From positions 3,534,001 through 3,598,000 of the forward strand of contig NZ_CP009451.1 of the NCBI RefSeq assembly GCF_000757825.1: a stretch of 64,000 nt of DNA. The letters are read 5' to 3'. Within the stretch, counting starts at the first letter, position 1. Each line of letters opens with the position of its first letter. Source of the DNA: Cedecea neteri (lineage in GTDB: Bacteria > Pseudomonadota > Gammaproteobacteria > Enterobacterales > Enterobacteriaceae). The translations under genes were made by a program, and so were the position numbers. The notes beneath the pieces were generated by a model. The model worked only from the letters and a program-made list of their open reading frames with translations. It was not told where the DNA came from and ran no database searches. This document shows, piece after piece, positions 17,911 through 27,154 of this stretch.

Positions 17911-17973
17911 AGGCGGCAGGAATTCGTTCACCCTTTTCTAATAGCCGCCGGAAGGCGGCTATTTCGTTTTATC
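17873..17973 (+). promoter_or_regulatory. Tryptophan attenuator upstream of trpS2
   Basis: Three mutually exclusive pairings are seen. 1:2: CCGCCTTTA (17873-17881) with TAGAGGCGG (17908-17916), nine pairs including one G-U. 2:3 antiterminator: GGCGGC (17912-17917) with GCCGCC (17944-17949), six GC pairs. 3:4 terminator: ATAGCCGCC (17941-17949) with GGCGGCTAT (17954-17962), nine pairs, loop GGAA, then TTCGTTTTAT. Ribosome at the leader stop blocks segment 2 and allows 3:4; ribosome stalled at tandem Trp codons blocks segment 1 and allows 2:3. This is the classical enteric attenuator logic. Confidence 0.85.
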
Positions 17974-18015
17974 CGTTCGCCCTCCGGCCAGATTTATCAG
18001 TCTCAGGAGGCATTT

Positions 18016-19035
18016 ATGAACAGCTCACATCCTTTGCAGCAAACCATTCTTACCGGCGATCGCCCAACCGGGCAGCTTCACCTCGGGCATTATGTTGGCT
18101 CACTTCGCCAGCGCGTTCAGCTTCAGCACCAGCATCAACAGTACATTCTGGTAGCCGACCTGCAGGGATTAACCGATAACGGCAGCCGCCCTGAGCGCGT
18201 CGCAGGGAATATTCTGGAGGTGATGGCGGACTATCTGGCGGTGGGCATTGACCCGCAGAAAACGACTATCTGCCTGCAGTCCTCGCTGCCCGCGCTGGCT
18301 GAACTCACCATGCTGTATATGAACATCGTGACCGTCGCTCGTGTGGAAAGAAATCCGACGGTGAAAAGCGAGATTGCGCAGAAAGGTTTTGCCCGCTCTC
18401 TGCCTGCCGGGTTCCTTGTTTACCCGATAAGCCAGGCCGCCGATATCACCGCTTTTAAGGCGGCTCTGGTCCCGGTTGGCGACGATCAGCTGCCGATGAT
18501 CGAACAGACCAATGAAATCGTGCACAAGATGAATAGCCTGACGGCGACGCCGCTATTAACCAGCTGCAAGGCGCTGCTTAGCCCGGTAAGCCGCCTGCCG
18601 GGCGTTGACGGCAACGCCAAAATGTCAAAATCCCTGGGCAACACGCTCACCCTTTCTGCCAGCGAGCAGCAGATTCACCAGGCGGTGAGCGCCATGTTTA
18701 CCGACCCGGATCATTTGCGCGTCAACGATCCGGGAAAAGTTGAAGGTAACGTGGTGTTCACCTACCTGGATGCATTCCATGAAGACAAAGAGAAAGTGGC
18801 TGCGATGAAGGAGCACTATCAGCGCGGTGGCCTGGGCGATCGGCAGTGTAAAAACGAGCTGGAAACCTGCCTGCAAAATCTGCTGGCGCCAATAAGAGAG
18901 CGGCGGAATCGTTTTATTGAGGACAAGGCGTATCTGAGCGAAGTGCTGAAGGCCGGGAGTGAAAAAGCACGGGCACTAACCCAGCAAACGGCTGATGAAG
19001 TGAAGCGAGCTCTTGGGTTGCCGATATTATTTTAA
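18016..19035 (+). CDS. trpS2: Tryptophan--tRNA ligase, second (TrpRS II-like) copy
   Basis: Charges tRNA-Trp with tryptophan. 339 residues, class I synthetase with the HIGH-type motif PTGQLHLGHYVGS (17-29) and KMSKS in NAKMSKSLGN near 201-205. Enterics keep the housekeeping trpS in the dam region, and this locus between mutS and mltB has no trpS in E. coli, so this is probably an additional enzyme; sequence resembles TrpRS forms from outside the enteric trpS group (inference). A strong AGGAGG precedes the ATG. It sits behind a Trp attenuator, so its synthesis should rise when charged tRNA-Trp is low, as needed for a backup or drug-insensitive enzyme. Confidence 0.9.
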   Translation: MNSSHPLQQTILTGDRPTGQLHLGHYVGSLRQRVQLQHQHQQYILVADLQGLTDNGSRPERVAGNILEVMADYLAVGIDPQKTTICLQSSLPALAELTMLYMNIVTVARVERNPTVKSEIAQKGFARSLPAGFLVYPISQAADITAFKAALVPVGDDQLPMIEQTNEIVHKMNSLTATPLLTSCKALLSPVSRLPGVDGNAKMSKSLGNTLTLSASEQQIHQAVSAMFTDPDHLRVNDPGKVEGNVVFTYLDAFHEDKEKVAAMKEHYQRGGLGDRQCKNELETCLQNLLAPIRERRNRFIEDKAYLSEVLKAGSEKARALTQQTADEVKRALGLPILF

Positions 19036-19130
19036 AGGCAGAAGGGCAAAGAGAGGCATACTCAGATGGGGAATTATGGATTACCATTATTGGGAAACTT
19101 TCGCGAACATTCACAGGGACAGCCCATCAG

Positions 19131-20207
19131 ATGCGTTATTCAGCCGCAGCACTTCTTCCTATCCTGGTTTTACTCTCCGCCTGTAGCAGTAAGCCGAAAA
19201 CCGCCGAACAGCAGCAAACAAGCGGCACGCCGTCGGGTGGTTTTCTGCTGCAGCCGCAGCACGATGTCTTTATGCAAACCGGGGACTTCGCTAACAACCC
19301 GGAAGCAGAGAAATTCATCGACAAAATGGTGAATGAGCATGGCTTCGACCGCCGCCAGCTGCATGAAGTGTTGTCCCAGGCTAAACGTCTGGACTACGTG
19401 CTGCGCCTGATGGATCAGCAGGCGCCGACTACCGCCCCACCGGCCGGGCCGAACGGAGCGTGGCTGCGCTACCGCGGTAAATTTATCACCCCGGATAACG
19501 TGCAAAACGGCGTTAAGTTCTGGAACCAGTACGAGTCTGCGCTGAACCGTGCTTACCAGGTTTATGGCGTGCCGCCAGAAATCATCGTCGGGATTATCGG
19601 CGTTGAAACCCGCTGGGGCCGGGTGATGGGGAAAACGCGTATTGTGGATGCCCTGGCTACGCTTGCCTTTGCTTATCCACGCCGCGCGCAATACTTTGCG
19701 GGCGAACTGGAAACCTTCCTGCTAATGGCGCGTAATGAAGGTGATGACCCGCTGGCGCTGAAGGGCTCTTTCGCCGGAGCAATGGGCTACGGGCAGTTCA
19801 TGCCTTCTTCGTTTAAAGAGTACGCGGTGGACTTCAACGGCGACGGCCACGTGAACCTGTGGGATCCGGAAGACGCTATCGGCAGCGTGGCGAACTACTT
19901 CAAAGCCCACGGCTGGGAGAAGGGCGACATGGTTGCCGTCCCGGCTAACGGCCAGGTACCGGGGCTGGCTAACGGCTTCAACACCAAATACTCCGTGGCG
20001 GCACTTGGCCAGTCCGGCCTGAGCCCGCAGGGTTCTTTAGGCAACCATCAGGAAGTGAGCCTGCTGCGCCTGGATATGGGCGATCGCTACCAGTACTGGT
20101 ACGGTCTGCCGAACTTCTATGCGATTACCCGCTATAACCACAGCACCCATTATGCGATGGCGGTGTGGCAATTAGGGCAGGCCGTGGCGCTGGCCCGCGT
20201 TCAATAA
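19131..20207 (+). CDS. mltB: MltB, membrane-bound lytic murein transglycosylase B
   Basis: Outer-membrane lipoprotein that cleaves peptidoglycan glycan strands to 1,6-anhydro products. Lipobox LSAC places the acylated cysteine at residue 18. The catalytic glutamate is in IIGVETRWGR near 160, followed by KGSFAGAMGYGQFMPSS and the calcium-loop region DFNGDGHVNLWDPED. 358 residues against 361 in E. coli. Its position before gutQ differs from E. coli, where mltB lies between srlA and pncC. The ribosome binding site is weak. Confidence 0.96.
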   Translation: MRYSAAALLPILVLLSACSSKPKTAEQQQTSGTPSGGFLLQPQHDVFMQTGDFANNPEAEKFIDKMVNEHGFDRRQLHEVLSQAKRLDYVLRLMDQQAPTTAPPAGPNGAWLRYRGKFITPDNVQNGVKFWNQYESALNRAYQVYGVPPEIIVGIIGVETRWGRVMGKTRIVDALATLAFAYPRRAQYFAGELETFLLMARNEGDDPLALKGSFAGAMGYGQFMPSSFKEYAVDFNGDGHVNLWDPEDAIGSVANYFKAHGWEKGDMVAVPANGQVPGLANGFNTKYSVAALGQSGLSPQGSLGNHQEVSLLRLDMGDRYQYWYGLPNFYAITRYNHSTHYAMAVWQLGQAVALARVQ

Positions 20208-20213
20208 GTGATT

Positions 20214-20239
20214 TTATCGCCCTCGTAGGAGGGCGATAA
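20214..20239 (+). terminator. Bidirectional hairpin between mltB and gutQ
   Basis: Eleven-bp perfect stem TTATCGCCCTC / GAGGGCGATAA with loop GTAG, between convergent stop codons at 20207 and 20247. Lacks a long T-run on either strand. Confidence 0.65.
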
Positions 20240-20246
20240 GCACGGA

Positions 20247-21212
20247 CTATAAAATGCCTGCCTGATGAAAATCATGCAGGTTGATAGCCCCGAGCAGCCT
20301 GCCGTTTTCATCCACCACCGGCGCGGCGCTAATGCGTTTCTTCATCAAGGTTTCTTTGGCATCTATCGCCCTGGTTTCGGCCTTTAGCACCGTGCCGTGT
20401 TTTGTCATGGCTTCGTTGATGCCGGCTTCTAGTTTGCCTCCCCCTACCAGCCAGCGGCGCAGGTCACCGTCGGTAAAGACCCCGGCCACTCTTTGTTCTT
20501 TGTCGCAGACGGCAACCAGCCCCAGCCCCGTGCGGCTTAGCTCCAGCATGGCATCCATCACCGAGGCGCAGTCCGCGACCTGCGGCAGCCGTTCTTCGGT
20601 CCGCATCAGGTGATGCACCCGGTTTAGCAAACGCGCGCCTAACGCACCTGCAGGGTGTGAGCGGGCAAAATCCTCTTCGTTAAAACCGCGCTCCTGCATC
20701 ACGGCCATTGCCAGCGCATCGCCCATCATTAAGGTGTTCACCGCACTGGAGGTCGGCGCCAGACGCATAGGGCAGGCTTCGCGTTCTACCGAAATATCCA
20801 GCGAGGCAAGCGCGGCTTTGGCCAGCGGCGACTGGGCTTTGCCGGTAATCGCAATCAGCGTCACGGCCTTTTCCTGCAGGCGAGGAATGATTAAATCCAG
20901 CTCTTTCGCATGGCCGGAATAGGAGATAAACAGCAGGATGTCGCGGCTTTCAATCATCCCCAGATCGCCGTGTAACGCTTCGGCAGGATGGACGAAGAAG
21001 GCCGGCGTGCCCGTGCTGGCAAGCGTTGCGGCGATTTTCTTGCCGATATGCCCGGATTTGCCCATGCCGGAGACAATCACTTTCCCCTGGCAGGTGAGCA
21101 CGGCATTGGCGGCGGCAACAAAGCTTTCTCCCAGCCTGTCCGGCAGGCGGCTCGCTTCCTGTAACTCCAGCAGCAGGGTTTCTCGTGCGGCGTTAATCAT
21201 TCGCTGATTCAT
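20247..21212 (-). CDS. gutQ: GutQ, D-arabinose 5-phosphate isomerase
   Basis: Interconverts ribulose 5-phosphate and arabinose 5-phosphate. The start chosen ([11 protein letters not shown]) aligns with E. coli GutQ and gives 321 residues; an upstream TTG at 21230 is less likely. SIS domain about 35-170 ([33 protein letters not shown]) followed by two CBS domains (about 205-321). The start lies inside the 3' end of srlR, so translation is coupled. Last gene of the sorbitol operon. Confidence 0.96.
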   Translation of the reverse strand: MNQRMINAARETLLLELQEASRLPDRLGESFVAAANAVLTCQGKVIVSGMGKSGHIGKKIAATLASTGTPAFFVHPAEALHGDLGMIESRDILLFISYSGHAKELDLIIPRLQEKAVTLIAITGKAQSPLAKAALASLDISVEREACPMRLAPTSSAVNTLMMGDALAMAVMQERGFNEEDFARSHPAGALGARLLNRVHHLMRTEERLPQVADCASVMDAMLELSRTGLGLVAVCDKEQRVAGVFTDGDLRRWLVGGGKLEAGINEAMTKHGTVLKAETRAIDAKETLMKKRISAAPVVDENGRLLGAINLHDFHQAGIL

Positions 21213-21978
21213 CTTCTTCTCCGGTAACAATCACTTTCACGCCCTTTTCGCGCAGCGCGGTGAGGAATTCATGGCTAATGCCGCTGTCGGTGATGATGGT
21301 ATCGACGCTTTCCAGGCCGCAGACGATGTTCGGGCTTTTACGACCAAACTTTGAGGAGTCTGCCATCAGAATCACTTCGCGGGCTGCGTTACACATCGCT
21401 TTGCTGACGGTATAAACCTCGTTATAGGTCGTGACCCCGGCGTTGAGATCGATGCCATCGGTGCCCATAAACAGCCGGTCAAAGCTGAAGTGCTCGAAGG
21501 CGTTTTCCGCCAGCTGGCCGTGAAAAGAGGCTGATTTCTTACGGAAGGTTCCGCCGGGCATCAGGATGGTTTGTTCGTTATCCAGCTCAGACAGCGCGTT
21601 GACGATATGCAGGCTATTGGTCATCACCGTGATGTTATTGAAGCGCTGAAGCAGCGGCACCATCTGTAATACGGTGCTGCCCGCGTCAAGAATAATGGAG
21701 TCACCATCATGGATATACTTGACCGCCGCATCGGCGATTTGCTGTTTTTGCTGGGTATTGATCAGCGTTTTGTGATCAATCGGCGGGTCGGGTTCGTCCT
21801 TGCTGAGCACTACGCCACCATAGGTGCGAATAACGGTCCCGGCAGTTTCGAGCAGCACCAGATCTTTACGGATCGTGGTGCCGGTGGTTTGAAAGTGCTG
21901 CGCGAGATCTTCTACCGAGCATTTTCCCTGTTTTTGCAGATGTTCGAGGATCGCCGCCTGCCGTTGACGTGGTTTCAT
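21193..21978 (-). CDS. srlR: SrlR (GutR), DeoR-family repressor of the sorbitol operon
   Basis: DeoR-type repressor, 261 residues. N-terminal winged helix ([24 protein letters not shown], about 5-55) and a C-terminal sugar-phosphate sensing domain ([38 protein letters not shown]). Encoded inside the operon it controls, between gutM and gutQ, as in E. coli. Slightly longer than E. coli SrlR at the C-terminus, where it overlaps gutQ by 20 bases. Confidence 0.96.
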   Translation of the reverse strand: MKPRQRQAAILEHLQKQGKCSVEDLAQHFQTTGTTIRKDLVLLETAGTVIRTYGGVVLSKDEPDPPIDHKTLINTQQKQQIADAAVKYIHDGDSIILDAGSTVLQMVPLLQRFNNITVMTNSLHIVNALSELDNEQTILMPGGTFRKKSASFHGQLAENAFEHFSFDRLFMGTDGIDLNAGVTTYNEVYTVSKAMCNAAREVILMADSSKFGRKSPNIVCGLESVDTIITDSGISHEFLTALREKGVKVIVTGEEDESAND

Positions 21979-22046
21979 AGGCTCTTATTACCTTGCAATA
22001 AATTTCGATTCGGTAATTTCGCAAGCAATAAGCATTCGAAACGAAA

Positions 22047-22406
22047 TTAACCCTGTTTCAATTTAAGCGCTAATGATAGAGCATTCTGACAGTTCCGATC
22101 ATGGGGAAAGATCACATCAGGCTGCAATTCCTGCCGATTCATGCCGTGTAGCTGAGATAAAGGCTGTGGCAGCGCGAAAACCGTCAGGCCTTTCATTATC
22201 AGGCTGTCGCGAACGTTCTGCTGCTCGTCAAACGCCAGGGCGATCACCACCCGAGGCCTGAAGCGCCCGGACGAGCGGCCAACGCCAACGGCGCCCTGTC
22301 GGCAGAGTCGGTCAAAGGCCCGGTTAAACAGGCGAATCTGCCAGCCGCCGAGCAGTAACTGGCTTAGCCACGCGATCGTTGCGAGGGCGATAAGGGCGTT
22401 TATCAT
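22047..22406 (-). CDS. gutM: GutM, transcriptional activator of the sorbitol operon
   Basis: 119-residue glucitol operon activator. A hydrophobic N-terminal helix (INALIALATIAWLSQLLLGGW) is followed by VGRSSGRFRPRVVIALAFDEQQNV, characteristic of GutM proteins. Length is the same as in E. coli. It is separated from srlD by about 60 bases holding a GC-rich hairpin, and from srlR by 68 bases. How the protein activates is not evident from sequence. Confidence 0.95.
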   Translation of the reverse strand: MINALIALATIAWLSQLLLGGWQIRLFNRAFDRLCRQGAVGVGRSSGRFRPRVVIALAFDEQQNVRDSLIMKGLTVFALPQPLSQLHGMNRQELQPDVIFPHDRNCQNALSLALKLKQG

Positions 22407-22421
22407 GATGTTTCCTCCCTG

Positions 22422-22453
22422 GGTTCCCCCATTCCCTAAAAGAAGGGGGAACC
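22422..22453 (-). other. Intercistronic hairpin between srlD and gutM
   Basis: Nine-bp stem GGTTCCCCC / GGGGGAACC with a 14-base loop. No U-run on the coding strand. It could stabilise the upstream PTS message or reduce read-through into the regulators gutM and srlR. Confidence 0.5.
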
Positions 22454-22466
22454 GGTGACCTGATGG

Positions 22467-23246
22467 TTAAAACATGACCTGCCCGCCGGTGACGTTAATC
22501 GACTGCCCGGTACAGTAAGAGGCTTTATCGCTGGCGTAGAACAGCAGCGTGTTAAGCACGTCCTGATAGTCGCAGCCGCGCTTTAAGGGGACTTTGTCGA
22601 TGTAGTATTGCTCCACTTCGTCAGCGGCGATGCCGAGCTTTTCCGCGTACTGAGGCAGCAGCGACTGGAACATCGGCGACTTGAGCAGGTTACCCAGCAT
22701 CAGCGCATGCACCGTGATGCCGTATTCCGCCAGATCCAGCGCTAAAGACTGCGTCAGCCCCACGCCGCCAAACTTCGCCGCGCTGTAGCCGGAGTTATGC
22801 TTGCTGCCCACTTTGCCGGACTTCGAGTTGATCTGGATGATGCGGCCTTTGATGCCGTCACGGATCATCAGGCGCGAGAACTCTCTGGCGCACAGGAAGT
22901 AGCCCACCAGGTTCACCTGCAGCGAACGATCAAAATCCCCCAGCGCGAAATCGCCAATAAACGCCGCTTTGGCGATGCCCGCGCTGTAAACCAGCAGGTC
23001 AACCTGGCCGAAAATCTCATCCACGCCGTGGGCCAGGGCGGTAACGCTTTGCTCGCTGGTGGCGTCAGAGCCAAATCCCCAGGCGGTGCCTGGCCCGTAC
23101 TGTTCGTTTATCTCCTGCGCCACGCGGGCGGCTTTCTCACTTTGGATATCCACTACGGCGACTTTGTAGCCTTCCTGGGCCAGCCCATGGCAGAGAAACG
23201 CCCCAAGCGTTTGCCCTCCACCGATGACAACGGCAACCTGATTCAT
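22467..23246 (-). CDS. srlD: SrlD, sorbitol-6-phosphate 2-dehydrogenase
   Basis: Oxidises sorbitol 6-phosphate to fructose 6-phosphate with NAD. 259 residues, short-chain dehydrogenase: cofactor motif VVIGGGQTLGAFLCHGL at 5-21, NAG-equivalent YSAGIAKAA, and the catalytic Tyr/Lys in GYSAAKFGG near 153-157. Follows the three PTS genes in the order srlA-E-B-D found in E. coli. Confidence 0.97.
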   Translation of the reverse strand: MNQVAVVIGGGQTLGAFLCHGLAQEGYKVAVVDIQSEKAARVAQEINEQYGPGTAWGFGSDATSEQSVTALAHGVDEIFGQVDLLVYSAGIAKAAFIGDFALGDFDRSLQVNLVGYFLCAREFSRLMIRDGIKGRIIQINSKSGKVGSKHNSGYSAAKFGGVGLTQSLALDLAEYGITVHALMLGNLLKSPMFQSLLPQYAEKLGIAADEVEQYYIDKVPLKRGCDYQDVLNTLLFYASDKASYCTGQSINVTGGQVMF

Positions 23247-23275
23247 ACTTCACTCCTTTTCTTTAAAGACAATGT

Positions 23276-23638
23276 TTATGCGACAAACTTCAGCCGACAG
23301 CCCGGCTCAATGCCCTGCGGCAGCGGGCCGTTGACGTGAACGGTGCCCGGATATTCCGCCTGCGCCTCACCGTCGAAGCGCAGGGTGATGTGCCCCAGCT
23401 CCTGCAAATTCTGCTGCGCGACGTCCCCGACGGCGGTCACGGCATAATGCTGGCCGTTAAGTTCAAAACCGATGCCCGGTTTAAGCTTGCCGGTGAGTTC
23501 GCCGTGGCAGTGGATAAAGCAGTAATCCTGAATATCCGCCGGCGCGCCTTCCCGAAAGGTAATCAGCATGTTGTCTTCCAGCGCCTCACGAGCGCACCGG
23601 CCAATGTGGGTGATGGTGGTCTGGTAAATGGTTTGCAT
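23276..23638 (-). CDS. srlB: SrlB, sorbitol-specific PTS EIIA component
   Basis: Phosphocarrier that accepts phosphate from HPr and gives it to the EIIB domain of SrlE. 120 residues, against 123 in E. coli. The phosphorylatable histidine is expected in YCFIHCHGELTG near 42-45. Spacing to srlE is 11 bases and to srlD 29 bases. Cytoplasmic. Confidence 0.96.
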   Translation of the reverse strand: MQTIYQTTITHIGRCAREALEDNMLITFREGAPADIQDYCFIHCHGELTGKLKPGIGFELNGQHYAVTAVGDVAQQNLQELGHITLRFDGEAQAEYPGTVHVNGPLPQGIEPGCRLKFVA

Positions 23639-23649
23639 GTTGCGCTTCC

Positions 23650-24618
23650 TTATTGATAGATGAAGCCGGACACCAGCCAGGCAATAAGCACGGTGGGCGC
23701 GCCCGTCAGAAAACGCCCGACCAGCACGGAAGGAACGCCGACGCGCACCGTGTCCTGCCTGGCTTCAGCCAGCGACAGGCCAACCGGAATAAAATCGCAG
23801 GCGGCCTGGGCATTAATCGCAAACAGCGCGGGCAGCGCCAGGTGAGGAGGGATATGCCCCTGACCAATCTGCACGCCAATCAACACGCCGATGACCTGCG
23901 CGATGACTGCGCCCGGGCCGAGGAAAGGTGAAAGCAGGGGAAACGAACAAATCAGGGCGAGGGTAATCAGGCCGACAGGATTGTTGGCCAACGGAGCCAG
24001 GCCATGCGCAATCCAGTCGCCCAGCCCGGAAGCCATGATGATGCCAATCAGCGCCGAAACGAACGCCATAAAAGGCAGTATCGTTTTCAGAACCGTATCG
24101 ATAGTGTCGCGCCCGGCCTGGAACAGCACGGCGACGGCGGAGCCCATTCCCATGCCCACTTTTGCCAGCAGGCCGTCGCTTTGTTCGGTAATTTTTTTGC
24201 TGGTGTCGTAGTCGCGTGCCGGGGCTTTTTTCAGCCCGGCCTGCGGCTCGCCCTGGGCCCAGGCGATGTTTTCTTCCCTGACGCCTGAGACATAAATATC
24301 CTCCACGATGTATTGCGCCATTGGCCCGGATTTCCCGGTCGCATGGATATTTATCGTCGGAATGCGCCGTTTAGGGTAGAGCCCGCAGCGCAGCGTGCCG
24401 CCGCAGTCGATGATGGCCATGGCAATCTCGGCTTCCGGAGGCTCGCCGTCTTTAAAACCGTCTACTGCCTCGCAGCCGGTCATTTCACTGAGCTTATCCA
24501 CTATTGCTGGGCGCGTCCCCGCGGTGATGTATACGATCTTCTTGCTCGGGTCGACCGGGATAATCAACGGGCCGCCCCATCCGCCCTGGCCTTTTTCAAT
24601 ACGAATGCTTTGAGTCAT
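23650..24618 (-). CDS. srlE: SrlE, sorbitol-specific PTS EIIBC component
   Basis: Second membrane part of the glucitol permease. 322 residues. The N-terminal EIIB domain ([44 protein letters not shown] with the phospho-cysteine near 76) is followed by the C-terminal membrane part (about 180-322; [22 protein letters not shown] and following helices). Together with SrlA it forms the channel. Nine bases separate it from srlA. Confidence 0.96.
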   Translation of the reverse strand: MTQSIRIEKGQGGWGGPLIIPVDPSKKIVYITAGTRPAIVDKLSEMTGCEAVDGFKDGEPPEAEIAMAIIDCGGTLRCGLYPKRRIPTINIHATGKSGPMAQYIVEDIYVSGVREENIAWAQGEPQAGLKKAPARDYDTSKKITEQSDGLLAKVGMGMGSAVAVLFQAGRDTIDTVLKTILPFMAFVSALIGIIMASGLGDWIAHGLAPLANNPVGLITLALICSFPLLSPFLGPGAVIAQVIGVLIGVQIGQGHIPPHLALPALFAINAQAACDFIPVGLSLAEARQDTVRVGVPSVLVGRFLTGAPTVLIAWLVSGFIYQ

Positions 24619-24627
24619 GATTTTTCC

Positions 24628-25224
<597 letters not shown>

Positions 25225-25461
25225 TCATATTAATCATTTTGAAACCTGTAAATATGTTATTTAGATCTCATTGTGAAACATAAAACTATCGATTTGAAAG
25301 CTTTTGGGGTGTGAAAGAATCGGTGAAGCTTTTGCTTTGCTGACGGATGAGCGAAAAAGAGGTCGATTGAGGGTTCGTTTATCCCGAGGTGTAAAACAGA
25401 AATTTACAAGGTCGGCTCGGTAGATTATGTTATGTTATAACGAAACAATATTGGTGTCGGT

Positions 25462-25581
25462 ATGTCCGCTGTTGCTCCCTCTTCCTTATTCAGCCTTTCC
25501 GGGCTGCTGCGCGTGGCCCTTGTGGCAGCGCTGATCCTCATACTTTGGGGCGCCATTCACTGGGCGGTTATCCTGCCATGA
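25462..25581 (+). CDS. 39-residue hydrophobic peptide coupled to a metal ABC transporter
   Basis: Short open frame not previously named by me: MSAVAPSSLFSLSGLLRVAL followed by a strongly hydrophobic helix VAALILILWGAIHWAVILP. One transmembrane segment covers about residues 15-38. Its TGA overlaps the ATG of the ATPase gene (ATGA at 25578-25581), the same coupling seen between every other pair in this operon, which is the main reason to believe it is translated. No strong Shine-Dalgarno is visible (GGTGTCGGT upstream). Could be a small transporter subunit or simply a coupling peptide. Confidence 0.6.
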   Translation: MSAVAPSSLFSLSGLLRVALVAALILILWGAIHWAVILP

Positions 25582-26273
25582 TCGAATTGAAGAACCTTGA
25601 GCTGGGCTATTACGGCAATGTGGTGGTGTCGGCTATTAGCGGCCGATTTCAGCGGGGCAGCATGACCGCAGTCATCGGGGCTAACGGCTGCGGTAAATCG
25701 ACGCTGTTAAAAACCTTAGCCGGGCTGCTGCCGCCGATTTCCGGTCGGGTAAACTTTCAGGACGATGCCCGGCCGCGTATCGCCTGGCTGCCGCAGCTGG
25801 GTGAAATGGACAGGCAGTTTCCCGCCACGGTTTATGACGTGGTTTGCATGGGAAGCTGGCCGGGGCGCGGGCTATTTTCTGGCCTGCGTCGTAAGCACCG
25901 TGAACGCGTGATGGAAGCTATTGAGCGCGTGGGCTTAACCGAGCATTACCTGCGTCCGATTGAGGTGCTCTCCGGGGGGCAGTTTCAGCGCATGCTGTTT
26001 GCCCGCCTGCTGGTTCAGGACGCGCCGCTGGTGTTGCTTGATGAGCCGTTCACCGGCGTGGATGCACAGACCAGCGAATTTTTGATGGAACTGATGTGCC
26101 AGATGCATCGGGATGGAAAGACGCTTATCAGCGTGCTGCATAACAACGAGCTGGTGCGTCGCCATTTTCCTGAAGTCTTGCTGCTCACGTCAGATGGTTA
26201 CCAGTGGGGCAACGCCGACGAAGCCTTAGCGCAATACGCTTCCTTTCGCCCACGGCTGGTACAAACCGCATGA
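25578..26273 (+). CDS. Zinc/manganese-type ABC transporter ATP-binding protein
   Basis: 231-residue ATPase of a metal importer (ZnuC/AztA-like). Walker A GANGCGKST near 34-42, Q-loop in WLPQLGE, signature LSGGQFQRM near 134-142, Walker B LVLLDEPFTGVD near 155-166 and the switch histidine in SVLHNN. Start at 25578 overlaps the small peptide stop, and the end overlaps the permease start (ATGA at 26270). The operon is inserted between srlA and pncC, a place where E. coli has mltB. Confidence 0.92.
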   Translation: MIELKNLELGYYGNVVVSAISGRFQRGSMTAVIGANGCGKSTLLKTLAGLLPPISGRVNFQDDARPRIAWLPQLGEMDRQFPATVYDVVCMGSWPGRGLFSGLRRKHRERVMEAIERVGLTEHYLRPIEVLSGGQFQRMLFARLLVQDAPLVLLDEPFTGVDAQTSEFLMELMCQMHRDGKTLISVLHNNELVRRHFPEVLLLTSDGYQWGNADEALAQYASFRPRLVQTA

Positions 26274-27154
26274 TTTATCACCTCTTTATTGAGCCCTTTG
26301 TGGCCTACGGTTTTATGCGTCGGGCGCTGGTGGCCTGCCTGTCGCTTTCCCTGAGCACCGTTCCTCTTGGCATTTTTCTCCTGCTGCGCCGCATGAGCCT
26401 GGTGGGGGATGCGCTTTCTCACGCCATTTTGCCCGGCGTCGCCGTGGGCTATTTAGTGGCCGGTATGTCGCTGGTGGCGATGGGCGTCGGAGGGTTTGTC
26501 GCCGGCGTGCTGGTCGCTTTGCTTTCCGGCTGGGTGAGCGCGAGGACGCCGTTAAAAGAAGATGCCAGCTTTGCCGGATTCTACCTTGGTTCGCTGGCGC
26601 TCGGCGTGACGCTGATTTCTTTGCGCGGTTCAAGCGTTGACCTGCTGCATCTTCTATTTGGCTCGATTCTCGCCGTTGATGGCGAGGCCATTAAGTTTGT
26701 GGGCCTTATTGCGAGCGTGACGCTGATTGCGCTGGCGTTGCTCTATCGCGGGCTGGTGATGGAGTCGTTTGACCGCAGTTTTTTACAGGTCAACAACCGG
26801 CTGCTGCCGTCGCTGATCCACGGCACATTTCTGGCGCTGCTGGTGCTTAACCTGGTCGCCGGTTTCCAGATCCTCGGCACATTAATGTCCGTTGGCCTCA
26901 TGATGCTGCCCGCCATTGCCGCGCGGTGCTGGGCTAAGACGCTGCCGGGGTCGATCGCGCTTGCCGTAGTGTGCGGCCTGATTTGCGCCTGGTTAGGGCT
27001 GGTGTGGTCTTTCTACGCCTCGTTACCCGCCGGGCCGGCCATCGTGCTTACGGCGAGCGTCGCATTCTTTATCTCAATACTTTTCGGACCGCGCAGCGTG
27101 CTTGCAGGGAGCCTGCTGCGTAGGAAATTGGCAATCATAAAGGGGGTTAAATGA
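26270..27154 (+). CDS. Zinc/manganese-type ABC transporter permease
   Basis: 294-residue integral membrane permease of the ABC-3 family with about eight hydrophobic segments. The family motif VGDALSHAILPGVAVGY (about 44-60) is clear. The ATG at 26270 is inside the ATPase stop region; longer in-frame starts upstream would overlap the ATPase body and are rejected. The end overlaps the substrate-binding protein start by four bases. Confidence 0.93.
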   Translation: MIYHLFIEPFVAYGFMRRALVACLSLSLSTVPLGIFLLLRRMSLVGDALSHAILPGVAVGYLVAGMSLVAMGVGGFVAGVLVALLSGWVSARTPLKEDASFAGFYLGSLALGVTLISLRGSSVDLLHLLFGSILAVDGEAIKFVGLIASVTLIALALLYRGLVMESFDRSFLQVNNRLLPSLIHGTFLALLVLNLVAGFQILGTLMSVGLMMLPAIAARCWAKTLPGSIALAVVCGLICAWLGLVWSFYASLPAGPAIVLTASVAFFISILFGPRSVLAGSLLRRKLAIIKGVK

